Source: Sphingobium sp. CAP-1 (GTDB taxonomy: Bacteria; Pseudomonadota; Alphaproteobacteria; Sphingomonadales; Sphingomonadaceae). Taken from it: a DNA stretch of 64,000 bases. Positions 16,582 through 25,667 of the stretch are shown piece by piece. A program made the translations under genes and the position numbers. The stretch spans positions 186,001 to 250,000 of the forward strand of contig NZ_CP046253.1 of the NCBI RefSeq assembly GCF_009720145.1. The letters run 5' to 3'. Below the pieces are notes generated by a model. That model had not been told where the DNA came from. It made no database searches and worked only from the letters and a program-made list of their open reading frames with translations. Each line of letters opens with the position of its first letter. Within the stretch, counting starts at the first letter, position 1.

Positions 16582-17841
16582 TCAATTCTCCTGCCTGACG
16601 GGGAAGCGGTTATAATAATAGGCGAAACGCTCGCGCAGCGCGGCCACGTCGACGCCGAAAACGCCCTCCAGATCATAGCGGACACGGCCCTGCGCATGGC
16701 GCGGATTGTCATTCAGATAACCGAGCAGCGCAGTCTCCGCTTCCGCCGTCAGCGGCAGGCCCGCCAACTCGTAGACCCGGCGCATCATCCCTTCCTGATC
16801 GGCCATATAGTCGTGGAAGAGGATGTCGACCGACTGCTCCGGTCCCCAATGATGCCGCTGGTCGATGCAGGCGCGCAGCAACCGGTCGATCCGGTCGATC
16901 CAGTGGCGGGCAAGGCCGGGTGGGTCGGTCGGGTCGCGGCGGATGCGGTCGCTATAGCCCAGCATGGTGGTCAGCGATCGCAGCACCGCCACCGGATCGC
17001 GATGGGTGATGACCAGCGTGGCGTCGGGGAAGGCTGCCTTCAGAGGGCCGAGATTCTCCATATGCTGCGGCGATTTCAGTATCCAGCGATTGGGTCCGCG
17101 ATACCATGTCAGCACTTGCAGCACCTTCTTTTCGTAAAGATAGCTCTGCGTGCGGTCGTGCGCGAAATAATGGTCGATCCAGCGGGGGATGCGCGTCTGA
17201 AATTCCCAACTATAGCAGTTGAGGTCCATATAGAGCAGTTCATTATCCTCATGGATCGAACTGGCCTCCATGCCGTGCATCGCCGCCATGTGGGGCAGCA
17301 TGGATTCGAAATTGGCCCAGAATTCGGCGGAGCGCTGCTCCCGCGGGTCGGGCTGGCCGGGTGGCAGGGGTGGGGCGGAGGGAACCGGCTCCTCGGACTC
17401 CCAGAGGGTGAGCGAGCGTAGGCGCTTGTCGTGGGCCAGCCAGTTGACCAGGTGGGTAGTACCCGATCGTGGCAGGCCCGCGATGATCAACGGGCTTTCG
17501 ATGGGGATGTCGAGGATTTCGGGATGCCGCTTCACCAGATCCTCGATCCGCAGGCGGTTCGCCATCACCCGGATCGCATGGTCAATGATGGTAATGCGCC
17601 CGCCGCGGGTCAGCCCTTCATCCTCGGCCAGCGCCTCTAGTACGATCGCCAACCTGTCACGAAAGCCTGTATCTTCGCCGAAATCAGTAAGGCCGCCAGT
17701 CATGTCGGTGGCGCGGGCGAGGATGGCGTCCACGTCCATGGTTTCGTCGAAATGATCCGGCCCTTGCCGCGCCGCGATGATGGCGGGGGTCAAGCGGGGC
17801 TGAGCTAGGTCGTCAATGATGATGTCTTGTGGCGCGTTCAT
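16582..17841 (-). CDS. Sulfotransferase-family protein
   Basis: 419 aa. The PAPS 5'-phosphosulfate loop is IAGLPRSGTTHLVNWLA (about residues 119-135) and the 3'-phosphate-binding motif is THRDPVAVLRS. WILKSPQHMENL and a long helical C-terminus are typical of the Sulfotransfer_3 family. Members would move sulfate from PAPS to an alcohol, but many catabolic-cluster members have no proven activity. The start overlaps the stop of the Zn alcohol dehydrogenase (ATGA). It is a distant paralogue of the protein at 19961-21136. Confidence 0.8.
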   Translation of the reverse strand: MNAPQDIIIDDLAQPRLTPAIIAARQGPDHFDETMDVDAILARATDMTGGLTDFGEDTGFRDRLAIVLEALAEDEGLTRGGRITIIDHAIRVMANRLRIEDLVKRHPEILDIPIESPLIIAGLPRSGTTHLVNWLAHDKRLRSLTLWESEEPVPSAPPLPPGQPDPREQRSAEFWANFESMLPHMAAMHGMEASSIHEDNELLYMDLNCYSWEFQTRIPRWIDHYFAHDRTQSYLYEKKVLQVLTWYRGPNRWILKSPQHMENLGPLKAAFPDATLVITHRDPVAVLRSLTTMLGYSDRIRRDPTDPPGLARHWIDRIDRLLRACIDQRHHWGPEQSVDILFHDYMADQEGMMRRVYELAGLPLTAEAETALLGYLNDNPRHAQGRVRYDLEGVFGVDVAALRERFAYYYNRFPVRQEN

Positions 17842-18878
17842 GCCGCCTCCTTTTCGAATGTCAGCATGACCTTGGCGGAGCGGTCGGCATCGGCCGCGAC
17901 CGACAGCGCCTCGTGAAAATCGCCAAAGTCGAAATGATGGCTGATGAGCGAGTTGAGGTCTTGCTGCCCGTTCGCGATCATGGTCAGCGCCTCGCCAAAT
18001 TCGGCGGCGCGATCGACGGCGATCGATCCGCTCATATGGATTTCATTCGCCATCATCCGCCACAGGTCGATGGGACAGTGCTTTTTATGGAGGGCGACGA
18101 TGGCGATGCGGGCGCGATATGGGGCGATGCCGATAGCCTCTGTCAGGGCGGCGGGCGCACCGGCCGCGTCGATAAAGACATCCGTGCCGACATAAAGGGA
18201 GCCGAAGCGTTCGCCATGCCCATGGGCGCGGCTGAGCGCGTCGGTCATGCTTTCCCGGTCGACATTGCAGGCCAGCGTGGCGCCCAAGGCGCGGGCGCGC
18301 TCCAGCCGGCTTTCGACCCGGTCGAATATCGCTATATCGCGCACGCCCAGATGGCGCAGCATGGCGACGGTGCAAAGGCCGATCGGCCCGGCGCCGAGGA
18401 TGGCAACCTTGTCCTGCGGCTGAACCTGCATGATCTTCAGTGCGTGGAGGCCGACCGACAGCGGTTCCGCGAGCGCGGCGGCGTCAAAACTGACATGATC
18501 GGGCAGCGGGAATAGGGTTTCGCCGACTACCGCGCCGCTGACCCGGATGAAGGGCGCCATGGCCCCATCCGGCCCGCCGCCACCGATAAAGCCATGGTCG
18601 GGGTTGACCGCGACCCGCGTGCCGATGTCGATCCCGCTCACATCGGGGCCGATGGCGGCGACCGTCCCGGCAAATTCATGGCCGATCGGCAGGGGCGCGT
18701 TCAGCGGTTCAACGCCACCAAGGCCGCCTTGCGCGATATAGCTGAGATCACTGCCGCAAATACCGCAGGCACCGACACGGACCAGTATCTCGCCGGGACC
18801 GGGACGGGGCAGGTCCACCTGATCCAACCGGACATCGCCGGGGCCATGTACGCGGGCGAGGCGCATCGTGCCGTTCAT
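17838..18878 (-). CDS. Zinc-dependent medium-chain alcohol dehydrogenase
   Basis: 346 aa. Catalytic zinc ligands are in ACGICGSD (Cys about 38) and GHEFAG (His-Glu); the NAD Rossmann motif is LGAGPIG. The structural-zinc lobe with four cysteines is missing, replaced by a glycine-rich NPDHGFIGGGGPDG stretch, as in some sorbitol- and threonine-dehydrogenase relatives. The ATG at 18878 follows AAGGAGTGGAGAG. It is the first gene of the minus-strand operon running to 10069 and is divergent from the AraC regulator, which is the obvious candidate to control it. Confidence 0.85.
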   Translation of the reverse strand: MNGTMRLARVHGPGDVRLDQVDLPRPGPGEILVRVGACGICGSDLSYIAQGGLGGVEPLNAPLPIGHEFAGTVAAIGPDVSGIDIGTRVAVNPDHGFIGGGGPDGAMAPFIRVSGAVVGETLFPLPDHVSFDAAALAEPLSVGLHALKIMQVQPQDKVAILGAGPIGLCTVAMLRHLGVRDIAIFDRVESRLERARALGATLACNVDRESMTDALSRAHGHGERFGSLYVGTDVFIDAAGAPAALTEAIGIAPYRARIAIVALHKKHCPIDLWRMMANEIHMSGSIAVDRAAEFGEALTMIANGQQDLNSLISHHFDFGDFHEALSVAADADRSAKVMLTFEKEAA

Positions 18879-18921
18879 CTCTCCACTCCTTTATCGTTGC
18901 GTTGAAGATGGCAGTGTGAAC

Positions 18922-18941
18922 TACGCATTGCCAGTGGCAAT
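18922..18941. promoter_or_regulatory. Candidate operator in the adh/araC divergent promoter
   Basis: ATTGCC-AGT-GGCAAT (18927-18941) is a perfect inverted repeat with six-base arms, overlapping a TACGCA site (18922-18927). The 94-bp region separates the alcohol dehydrogenase operon from the AraC gene, so either motif could bind AraC or a shared regulator. The repeat is seen directly; the function is inferred. Confidence 0.45.
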
Positions 18942-18972
18942 TCTGTCGAACATGTGAGATTATCGTTCTGTT

Positions 18973-19860
18973 GTGACTCATAATTTGCCTATCGACCTGC
19001 GTGCGTCCTGTGCTGCCGATCCCAAGCCCTGGACGGTGCTGGCGGCGGCAGCCGGCTCGGCGGCTCACATAGAATTGCGCCGGTATGAACTGCCCACACC
19101 CAACGAGATGTGGGAACTGGACGATGCGCCCATTCTCTCCATCGTCATGCCGCGTGCGGAAGGGACGCGGGGCGAGATCATGTTCGACATGGGCAAGCGA
19201 CAGCGACACCGGGTTGGCCGCCTGATGTTGCGGCCGGCGGGGATCGCGATGCATTCGCGTGGTGACGGCGGAATATTGGACATATTGACCTGCCGTTTCG
19301 ATCCGTTGCGTTTTGCAGCGGCGACCGGGCTGGCGGAATGGGATTCGGGGCAGCTCGGCCGCTGTGCGGCGATCACGTCGACGGCGATTTTGACGCTCGC
19401 GGAACGGCTGAGGCAGGAGGTGCTGGCGCCCGGTTTTGGCGCTGCCGTGGTGATCGATGCGCTGATCGATCTGTTGATGGTCGATCTGGGCCGCATCTTT
19501 CAGGGAGCGCCGGAACGCTATGAAGGACAAGGCGGTCTTGCGCCCTGGCAATTGGGGCGGATCGATGAGCGGCTGCGATCAAGCGACGGCGAATGGCCGA
19601 CGACTGAGGAACTGGCGGGGCTGTGCGGCATCAGCCGATCCCATCTGTCGCGCTCCTTCGCGGCGACCACCGGAACGGCGCTTTCGGATCATGCCGCCCT
19701 CATCCGGCTGGAGCGGGCGCAGGATATGATCCGGGCGGGGGTCATGCCCATGAACCGGATTGCACAGGCGCTGGGCTTTGCAACGGCCAGTGCCTTCAGC
19801 GCCGCTTTTCGCCGGTCTACGGGGCTGACGCCCCGGCAATATCGGCAGGCCTTTCACTGA
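18973..19860 (+). CDS. AraC-family transcriptional regulator
   Basis: 295 aa from GTG 18973. The C-terminal 100 residues form a double helix-turn-helix: ELAGLCGISRSHLSRSFAATTG and IAQALGFATASAFSAAFRRST, ending in the signature GLTPRQYRQAF. The N-terminal 180 or so residues are a probable ligand-sensing domain with no clear family motif. It is divergent from the 18878-10069 operon and convergent with the sulfotransferase-family gene at 19961, from which a strong palindrome separates it. It probably activates the divergent operon in response to substrate. Confidence 0.88.
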   Translation: MTHNLPIDLRASCAADPKPWTVLAAAAGSAAHIELRRYELPTPNEMWELDDAPILSIVMPRAEGTRGEIMFDMGKRQRHRVGRLMLRPAGIAMHSRGDGGILDILTCRFDPLRFAAATGLAEWDSGQLGRCAAITSTAILTLAERLRQEVLAPGFGAAVVIDALIDLLMVDLGRIFQGAPERYEGQGGLAPWQLGRIDERLRSSDGEWPTTEELAGLCGISRSHLSRSFAATTGTALSDHAALIRLERAQDMIRAGVMPMNRIAQALGFATASAFSAAFRRSTGLTPRQYRQAFH

Positions 19861-19885
19861 GGGGCACTGGCAAATACGTGATTTC

Positions 19886-19957
19886 AATGTGGTTTATGGA
19901 TTTGAAATTCGCGACGGCCCCGTCGGGTTATGTAGCGAATTTCAAATCCACCACATT
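19886..19957. terminator. Bidirectional terminator-like palindrome
   Basis: GGATTTGAAATTCGC (19898-19912) is matched perfectly by GCGAATTTCAAATCC (19935-19949). Outside these, AATGTGGT (19886-19893) is matched by ACCACATT (19950-19957), with a 4-nt bulge on the left only. The 22-nt loop itself holds a GACGG/CCGTC mini-hairpin. It separates two convergent genes, so a bidirectional terminator is the simplest reading, although no long U run follows. Confidence 0.65.
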
Positions 19958-19960
19958 ACA

Positions 19961-21136
19961 TTAGAGTATATATCGTTCGCGATAGGTGGCGAATTCGCGC
20001 TTGATCGCCTCCTCATCAAGGCCGAAGCGTTCGGGCGAATAGTCATGCATCGGCCGTTGTTCGCGCTTGTTGCCGGCGAGGAATTCTGTCAGCACGGCTT
20101 CCAGTCGCTCATCGACCGTAATGCCGACGCGGGAGAGGACGCGTTCGGCCTGCGCCATCGGGTTTTTGCCCACCTCGCGATAGTCGATATCGATGAAGCG
20201 ATGTTCGCCGATCCGTTCACGTGCGCCTTCAAACAGGCGCATCCATTCGACCAGCCTTGGGAACCAGAATTCGCCTACCTCCCTGTCGGTCAGCGTGGCG
20301 CTGAGCTTATAAAGCGCGGCTTGCATCGACACGTAGGAAGGGACGGTCTGTAACGGATCGCGGTGCGTCATGATGAGCAGCGCGTCGGGGAAGGCTTTTG
20401 CCGCGACCTCCGTATAGGGCAGATTGGACGGGCTTTTGAGAATCCATTTGGCGCCGCGGCGCGACGGGTCCTGCCATTGGAGATATTGGAGGATGGTCTT
20501 GAGATCCTCATGCCCCCTGGACTGGTCATAACCGTTCAGCCAGCGGGTGAAACTGGGCACGAAATTCATGCCTTCGATCATCGTGCTAACGAACATCTGA
20601 CCCAGCACCAATATTTCCTCATCGGGCGCGTCCGGTTCGAGCGGGTGGATCGACGCCAGTTCGGGGGCCAGTTGCAGCCAGCCGTCGATCATCGCCTGCG
20701 CATAGGCGCGACGCTCGACCGGGTTGCCCGGTTGCTCGCCAGGAAAGGGCGCGATATTCTGAGCTTCATACCAGCGCAGGCCGGTCATGCCGGGCGCGCT
20801 GGCGAGCAGGCGTTGAAAAATCGTGCTGCCGGTTCGGGGCAGGCCCAGGATGATGCCCGCGACCTCCACCTTTTCATCCCGTATTTCGGGGTGGCGCCTG
20901 ATGTCCTCCACCATGCGCAAGCGGCTGACCAGCCCCTTGACGATGACCTCCGTGGTGGAGGCGCGGCCGTCGGGTGTCAGGCGGCCTTCCCGGTTGGAGG
21001 CCGCGATGAACTGGTCCATCGGCTCCAGGAACCAGAGGTCGCCGAAATCGGAGAGTTGCGCCCGGTCGCACGCCAATGCCAGCAGGCTGTCGCGATCAAG
21101 GGGCAGGGAAAGGCTCATATCTGATGGAGATGTCAT
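19961..21136 (-). CDS. Sulfotransferase-family protein
   Basis: 391 aa. The P-loop-like PAPS motif is ILGLPRTGSTIFQRLLA, followed by WILKSPSNLPYTEVAAKAFP and THRDPLQTVPSY (3'-phosphate motif). The C-terminus with HDYSPERFGLDEEAIKREF is characteristic of the Sulfotransfer_3 group from steroid- and terpenoid-degrading bacteria. The start is uncertain: ATG 21136 and an in-frame ATG at 21118 (MSLSLPLD) both lack a good ribosome-binding site. It is transcribed alone, away from the TonB receptor. Substrate unknown. Confidence 0.78.
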   Translation of the reverse strand: MTSPSDMSLSLPLDRDSLLALACDRAQLSDFGDLWFLEPMDQFIAASNREGRLTPDGRASTTEVIVKGLVSRLRMVEDIRRHPEIRDEKVEVAGIILGLPRTGSTIFQRLLASAPGMTGLRWYEAQNIAPFPGEQPGNPVERRAYAQAMIDGWLQLAPELASIHPLEPDAPDEEILVLGQMFVSTMIEGMNFVPSFTRWLNGYDQSRGHEDLKTILQYLQWQDPSRRGAKWILKSPSNLPYTEVAAKAFPDALLIMTHRDPLQTVPSYVSMQAALYKLSATLTDREVGEFWFPRLVEWMRLFEGARERIGEHRFIDIDYREVGKNPMAQAERVLSRVGITVDERLEAVLTEFLAGNKREQRPMHDYSPERFGLDEEAIKREFATYRERYIL

Positions 21137-21648
21137 GATATGCGCTTTATCGGCTGGACATCAAAGAGATGGAACGGCTCAAGGCCCGACTTCTTTTCAA
21201 TGTCCGTTGCTGGCGGTCGGGCATTTCACTCTCCTGCGTTTGCTGTTCCGGCCATCGGTTTGCCCCTGCATGGGCGTGGGCAAGTGATGGGCCGGACTTT
21301 CATGCTGCGTATCAAGATATGAAATATGCTCTGTAAAAAGCAATGGAATATTCCATATATCCCCAATTTATGCGGAATTTTGCAAAATTATCTTTGACAA
21401 AATTACGCATATCAGGCATCGGTGAGGAGTGGCCAATGCGCCGGATTATCAAGGGGGATTGATCCCTCCCGCGGCGCAAAGGCCATCAAAAAATAGAAGT
21501 GGAGAGGGCGGGGCGTTGGTAGTGCCGGGGTCGATGGTGGTCGGCTGAGGCAGTTCTTTGCACCCAAAAAATGATCCTCTCCACAATGGTCAAAAAAGGA
21601 CCGCACAAGATTCTGGCGCTTAAGCGTCGGATGAACTGGGAGAGAGAC
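21137..21648. promoter_or_regulatory. Long regulatory region before the first TonB receptor
   Basis: No gene is apparent in these 512 bases. They hold a perfect 14-bp palindrome ATGGAATATTCCAT (21343-21356). They also hold an inverted repeat TATGCGGAATTTTG (21369-21382) / CAAAATTACGCATA (21398-21411) with one mismatch in 14 and a 15-nt centre, which includes a TACGCA site and overlaps a TTGACA (21395-21400). Another TGCGTA lies at 21306-21311. In the probable leader, GTGGAGAGG (21499-21507) can pair with CCTCTCCAC (21576-21584). The arrangement suggests repressor or activator binding upstream of the receptor and a structured leader. Confidence 0.55.
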
Positions 21649-24210
21649 ATGAATTCTTGCGTTTCGCGGATTTCCAAACGGCATGGCATTCTGCTTCTGG
21701 CGGGTGTCGCCCCTTCAGCCCTGTTGTTCCCCGTCCTCGCCATCGCCCAGACGGCAGAGCAGAGCGCCGATCAGGGCGGCCAGGTGGGAATGGCGGAAAT
21801 CATCGTCACCGCCAACCGACGCGAGGAGCGAGGGCAGGACGTTCCGATTTCGATCACGGCGCTGTCGCCCCAGCGACTGGAGCAGCAGGGGGTCAACAAG
21901 GAACAGGATCTTCAGGCCAGCGTGCCGTCGCTGGTGGTCGGGCCTAATGGTCAGGGATCGCGCGATTCCAACTCCTTCACCATTCGCGGCCAGGGCGCGA
22001 CTTTCCAGGCTTCGCCGGGTGTGGTGGTCTATATGAACGAGGTGCCGTTGCCGGCCGGCATTACGCTCAGCCAGCAGGGTGGGCCGGGGAACTTCATCGA
22101 CCTTGAAAATATGCAGGTATTGTCCGGGCCGCAGGGCACACTGTTCGGTCGCAACACGACGGGCGGCGCGGTGCTTTTGGTGCCCAAGAAGCCGAATGAT
22201 GAATTCGGCGGCTGGATCAAGGGTGAATATGGCAATTACGACCGCAAATATGTCGAAGGCGCGGTCAACCTGCCCGTCAATGACAAACTCGCCATTCGGG
22301 TCGTCGGCGCCTATCATGATCGTGACGGCTACACCCACGATGTCGTGTGGAACAAGGATCGCGACAACGAGCATTGGTATTCGGGGCGTATTGGCATCCT
22401 CTTCAAGCCGACCGAAACCATTAGCAATTATCTGATGGCCTACGGCTCCTATTCGAAGAATAATGGTGCCGGCCTGATCAACAAGGGCTTCAACACCGCG
22501 GCCATGGCCGGGATTGGCATTTGCGGCGACTATCCCGTGGCTTTTGTCGGCGGCTATTCCTGTGACGTGTATCGCGCAACAACGGCGCAGGCCGACGCCT
22601 GGGGGCCGCGCAAGACCGGCTTTTCGACCGACACCTTCGCCAAGACTGAAACCTGGGGCATCAGCAACACTACCGATATCGAATTGTCCGACGCGCTGAC
22701 GTTGCGCAATATCGTCAGCTATCAGAAGATGAAGGTCGGCTATCGCTATGATGGCGACGCGACCGTGTTGCAGCAGCATGATGTCGATCCCGGCGTCCTG
22801 CCCGCTCCGGGCGTTGTGACGCTGCCGGGCACGTCGATTCCGGTCACATACAGCTATCCCACTCTGGCGAGCGAATTGCCGCGTGATAATTTCCGCGTCT
22901 GGTCGGAAGAATTGCAGTTGCAGGGCAAGATGCTGGACGGGCATCTCGACTGGACCATCGGCGGCTTCTATTTCGATCAGCGCCCCGATGGATTGCAGGG
23001 GTCGCGCGCGAATGTCTATTGCATCGGCCTGATGACTGGCCAGTGCGAACCCAGCGTCGCGCAATATGGCACAAGCACTGTGTCCAAGGCGCTTTACGGC
23101 CAGGCGACACTGAATCTGGGGGCGGTTTCGCCGTCGTTGGAAGGGGTCAGGCTGACCGGCGGCTATCGCCAGACCTGGGATCATGTCTATGGCTTTGCGA
23201 CCCAGTATAATTTCAACGCGGCCCTTCCCGCCGGCACCGTAGTCTGCGGCAAGGACAGCGCCCTGGTGGTGCCGGTCGGCACGGCGCTCGATAGCTGTGC
23301 CTTTAACGGTTCGCAACGGTGGAGCGAGCCATCCTGGACGGTGGGCCTCGATTACAAGGTGATGTCCAACGTCCTGCTCTATGGAAAGGTCAGCCACAGC
23401 TACAAGGCGGGCGGTTTCAACCCCTATGCCGTGTTCTTCGGTCTGAATGGCGATCCCGATACCCGCACCTTCGATCCCGAAAAGGTCACGACCTATGAAA
23501 TCGGCATGAAATCCGATTTCCGCCTGGGATCGGTGCCGTTCCGCTTCAACGTGGCGGGCTATTCGACCGACTATAAGGGCATTCAGCGCGCGACCGGCGA
23601 CTATAATGCCGCCACCAATGCGGGCGGTGCGCGGACGCTCAATGGCGACGCCCGGATCAAGGGCGTCGAACTGGAAGCCTCGATGCGGCCATTCCCTGGC
23701 CTCGAAATTGGCGGTAATTTCAGCTACACTGACGCCAGCTACAAGAAATATCAGTATATTTCCGGCGGTGGCACGATCGCCTGTAACGGGGTTGTCGCGC
23801 CGGGCGGGGTGGCGGACGCCTCCTGTCTGCCCTTCCAATATGTTGCGCCCTATATCTGGAGCGCACATATCTCGGCGGAGCAGCCGTTGGGAGACGATAT
23901 CGGCACACTGGCTTTCTATGCCAACTATTCGCACACGTCGCGTCAATATACCGAGGCGGTCAACCTGCCTCAGAACCAGCCCGGCGCTTATCTGGAAGCC
24001 TTTGGTCTGCTCAACGCCTCGCTCGACTGGCGCAAGGTTGGAGGATCGGGATTCGACCTCAGCCTGTTCGCAACCAATCTGGCCAACAAACTCTACCGGA
24101 TCTCGAACGCCGATGTCTATCAGTCGGGCGCTCTGCTCTACTGGGCGACGCTCTATGGCGAACCACGCATGTATGGTCTGCGCGTCAAATATACCTTCGG
24201 CGGCGGTTGA
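21649..24210 (+). CDS. TonB-dependent outer-membrane receptor
   Basis: 853 aa from ATG 21649, behind GGGAGAGAG. A signal peptide-like start (ILLLAGVAPSALLFPVLAIAQ) precedes the plug, which begins EIIVTANRREERGQDVPISI and contains VLSGPQGTLFGRNTTGGAV. The remainder is a 22-strand barrel ending YGLRVKYTFGGG, with the terminal aromatic beta-signal region. It imports a bulky substrate with energy from TonB. It is a close paralogue of the receptor at 31231-33756: the plug domains share long identical blocks such as VVVYMNEVPLPAGITLSQQ. An intrinsic terminator follows. Confidence 0.93.
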   Translation: MNSCVSRISKRHGILLLAGVAPSALLFPVLAIAQTAEQSADQGGQVGMAEIIVTANRREERGQDVPISITALSPQRLEQQGVNKEQDLQASVPSLVVGPNGQGSRDSNSFTIRGQGATFQASPGVVVYMNEVPLPAGITLSQQGGPGNFIDLENMQVLSGPQGTLFGRNTTGGAVLLVPKKPNDEFGGWIKGEYGNYDRKYVEGAVNLPVNDKLAIRVVGAYHDRDGYTHDVVWNKDRDNEHWYSGRIGILFKPTETISNYLMAYGSYSKNNGAGLINKGFNTAAMAGIGICGDYPVAFVGGYSCDVYRATTAQADAWGPRKTGFSTDTFAKTETWGISNTTDIELSDALTLRNIVSYQKMKVGYRYDGDATVLQQHDVDPGVLPAPGVVTLPGTSIPVTYSYPTLASELPRDNFRVWSEELQLQGKMLDGHLDWTIGGFYFDQRPDGLQGSRANVYCIGLMTGQCEPSVAQYGTSTVSKALYGQATLNLGAVSPSLEGVRLTGGYRQTWDHVYGFATQYNFNAALPAGTVVCGKDSALVVPVGTALDSCAFNGSQRWSEPSWTVGLDYKVMSNVLLYGKVSHSYKAGGFNPYAVFFGLNGDPDTRTFDPEKVTTYEIGMKSDFRLGSVPFRFNVAGYSTDYKGIQRATGDYNAATNAGGARTLNGDARIKGVELEASMRPFPGLEIGGNFSYTDASYKKYQYISGGGTIACNGVVAPGGVADASCLPFQYVAPYIWSAHISAEQPLGDDIGTLAFYANYSHTSRQYTEAVNLPQNQPGAYLEAFGLLNASLDWRKVGGSGFDLSLFATNLANKLYRISNADVYQSGALLYWATLYGEPRMYGLRVKYTFGGG

Positions 24211-24253
24211 CCCGTTCGAATGGGGGCCGGGCGACCTGTCCCCAACACAAGCC

Positions 24254-24287
24254 AAAGGCCGGAGGCTCCACCAAGCCTCCGGCCTTT
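24254..24287. terminator. Bidirectional intrinsic terminator
   Basis: AAAGGCCGGAGGCT (24254-24267) and AGCCTCCGGCCTTT (24274-24287) form a perfect 14-bp stem with a CCACCA loop. The AAA/TTT ends give a short U-tract in both directions. It separates the rightward TonB receptor from the leftward SDR, serving both. Confidence 0.88.
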
Positions 24288-24308
24288 CGTCATGTGCAGG
24301 CAGCGATA

Positions 24309-25055
24309 TCAGCCTGCCGTCTGGCCTCCATCGACGGTGAAGGTTGCGCCCGTAATCCGCCTCGCTTCGGAAGAAGCGAGAAAGGCGACGGCGTCGGCAA
24401 TGTCCGCCGGTTCGGCCATCTCGCCGCCGTCCAGCCAGGAAGCCGAACGCATCACCATCTGCCAGTCGATATTGTCCGGCGGCGTCTGTTGCACCATGGG
24501 CGTTTTCACGCCGCCGGGGCACACGGCGTTGATGCGGACGCCCTCCTTGGAAAATTCCAGCGCCAGCGCCCGCGTCAGGCCGACAACGCCATGTTTGGAC
24601 GCCGAATAGGCTGAATTATAGGGGACGCCGACCAGTCCCGCCGCCGACGCCATGTTGACGATATTGCCGCGTCGTTCGATCAGATGCGGCATGGCCGCGT
24701 GGCACATATGATAGACGCCGGTCAGGTTGACGGCGATCACCCGGTCCCATCGACCGCGATCGACATCCTCGAAACGGCCGAAGTCCAGAACGCCTGCAAT
24801 ATTGCACACTATGTCCAGCCCGCCATGCAGGCTGACCGCACGATCGATGATTGCGCGGGCGGAGCTTTCGTCGGCGACATCCAGCGCCATGGCGGTTGCG
24901 GCCTGGCCGATGCTCATGGCCGCTGCCTCGACGCCTGCGACATTGCGATCGCCGATCACGACCTGCGCCCCTTCGTCTGCGAGCCGTTGCGCCACCGCCA
25001 AGCCTATCCCGGACGCCGCGCCCGTCACAACCGCGACCTTGCCCTGCAAGCGCAT
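24309..25055 (-). CDS. SDR family oxidoreductase
   Basis: 248 aa from the ATG at 25055 (MRLQGKVAVVTG), seven bases after AAGGAGAG; a GTG six bases upstream is an alternative. TGAASGIG is at residues 11-18, CNIAG replaces the usual NNAG, S137 lies in NMASAAG, and Y150/K154 form YSASK. FTVDGGQTAG is the normal C-terminus. It is divergent from the SnoaL-like gene at 25197 across a 141-bp region with TGCGTA-type sites. Broadly FabG-like; substrate unknown. Confidence 0.85.
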   Translation of the reverse strand: MRLQGKVAVVTGAASGIGLAVAQRLADEGAQVVIGDRNVAGVEAAAMSIGQAATAMALDVADESSARAIIDRAVSLHGGLDIVCNIAGVLDFGRFEDVDRGRWDRVIAVNLTGVYHMCHAAMPHLIERRGNIVNMASAAGLVGVPYNSAYSASKHGVVGLTRALALEFSKEGVRINAVCPGGVKTPMVQQTPPDNIDWQMVMRSASWLDGGEMAEPADIADAVAFLASSEARRITGATFTVDGGQTAG

Positions 25056-25104
25056 TTCCACTCTCCTTCATCTTGCCTGTTGTCATCAGTGAATGCGTCA
25101 TATA

Positions 25105-25135
25105 ATTACGCAATTCAAGGTTCGTTGGCGTAAAA
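25105..25135. promoter_or_regulatory. Candidate operator between the SDR and the SnoaL-like gene
   Basis: ATTACGCA (25105-25112) is followed 14 bases later by GGCGTAAAA (25127-25135), an imperfect inverted pair. The first copy, read on the other strand as TGCGTAATTATA, matches the recurring motif of this window closely. It sits in the divergent promoter region of two catabolic genes. Function inferred. Confidence 0.4.
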
Positions 25136-25196
25136 CAATATAAAGCGCGAATCGAATTGGCCTGAATGACGGGTTATTGCAGGAGGAGGATGCCTG

Positions 25197-25667
25197 ATGT
25201 TGTCGCTTCAGGAAATTTCCGATCGGCTGGAGATAGAGGATCTTCTGGCGCGCTACAGCTATGCGATCGACGACAGGAACTGGGCCGCGCTTGACGATGT
25301 GTTCACCCCGGATGCGACGATCGACTATAGCGAAACGGGCGGGGCCAAAGGCGGCCTGGCGGAAATCAAGGCCTGGCTTCCGGTCGCGATGGAGCGTTTC
25401 CCGCGATATCAGCACATGGTCGCGACGATGAAACTGGACCTGAATGGCGATCGCGCGCGCAGCCGCACGATGTTGTTCAATCCCATGGTCTACAAAAGGG
25501 ATGACGGGGAGGAGCAGGTGTTCTTCATCGGCCTGTGGTATCGCGATCAGCTTGTCCGCACGGAAAAGGGATGGCGCATATCCGAGCGCTATGAGGAAAT
25601 GGGCTATGCCCATAATGTGCCCGCCATGCCGCCGGTTCCGTCGATCGCGGAAATGACGGCGTCATGA
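25197..25667 (+). CDS. SnoaL-like (NTF2-fold) protein
   Basis: 156 aa from ATG 25197, behind AGGAGGATG. EISDRLEIEDLLARYSYAID and WAALDDVFTPDATIDYSETGG are the classic SnoaL_4 opening, and WYRDQLVRTEKGWRISERYEE closes the fold. It is the most typical family member in the window. It is probably an isomerase, dehydratase or ligand-binding protein in the catabolic route. It starts a plus-strand run continued by the MFS transporter, an SDR, an AhpD-like protein and another SDR. Confidence 0.83.
   Translation: MLSLQEISDRLEIEDLLARYSYAIDDRNWAALDDVFTPDATIDYSETGGAKGGLAEIKAWLPVAMERFPRYQHMVATMKLDLNGDRARSRTMLFNPMVYKRDDGEEQVFFIGLWYRDQLVRTEKGWRISERYEEMGYAHNVPAMPPVPSIAEMTAS

Noticed and set aside
21715..24522. 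935-residue open frame antisense to the first TonB receptor
   Set aside because: It mirrors the codon pattern of the receptor on the other strand, contains no recognisable motif, and the sense strand encodes a full receptor with signal peptide, plug and barrel.
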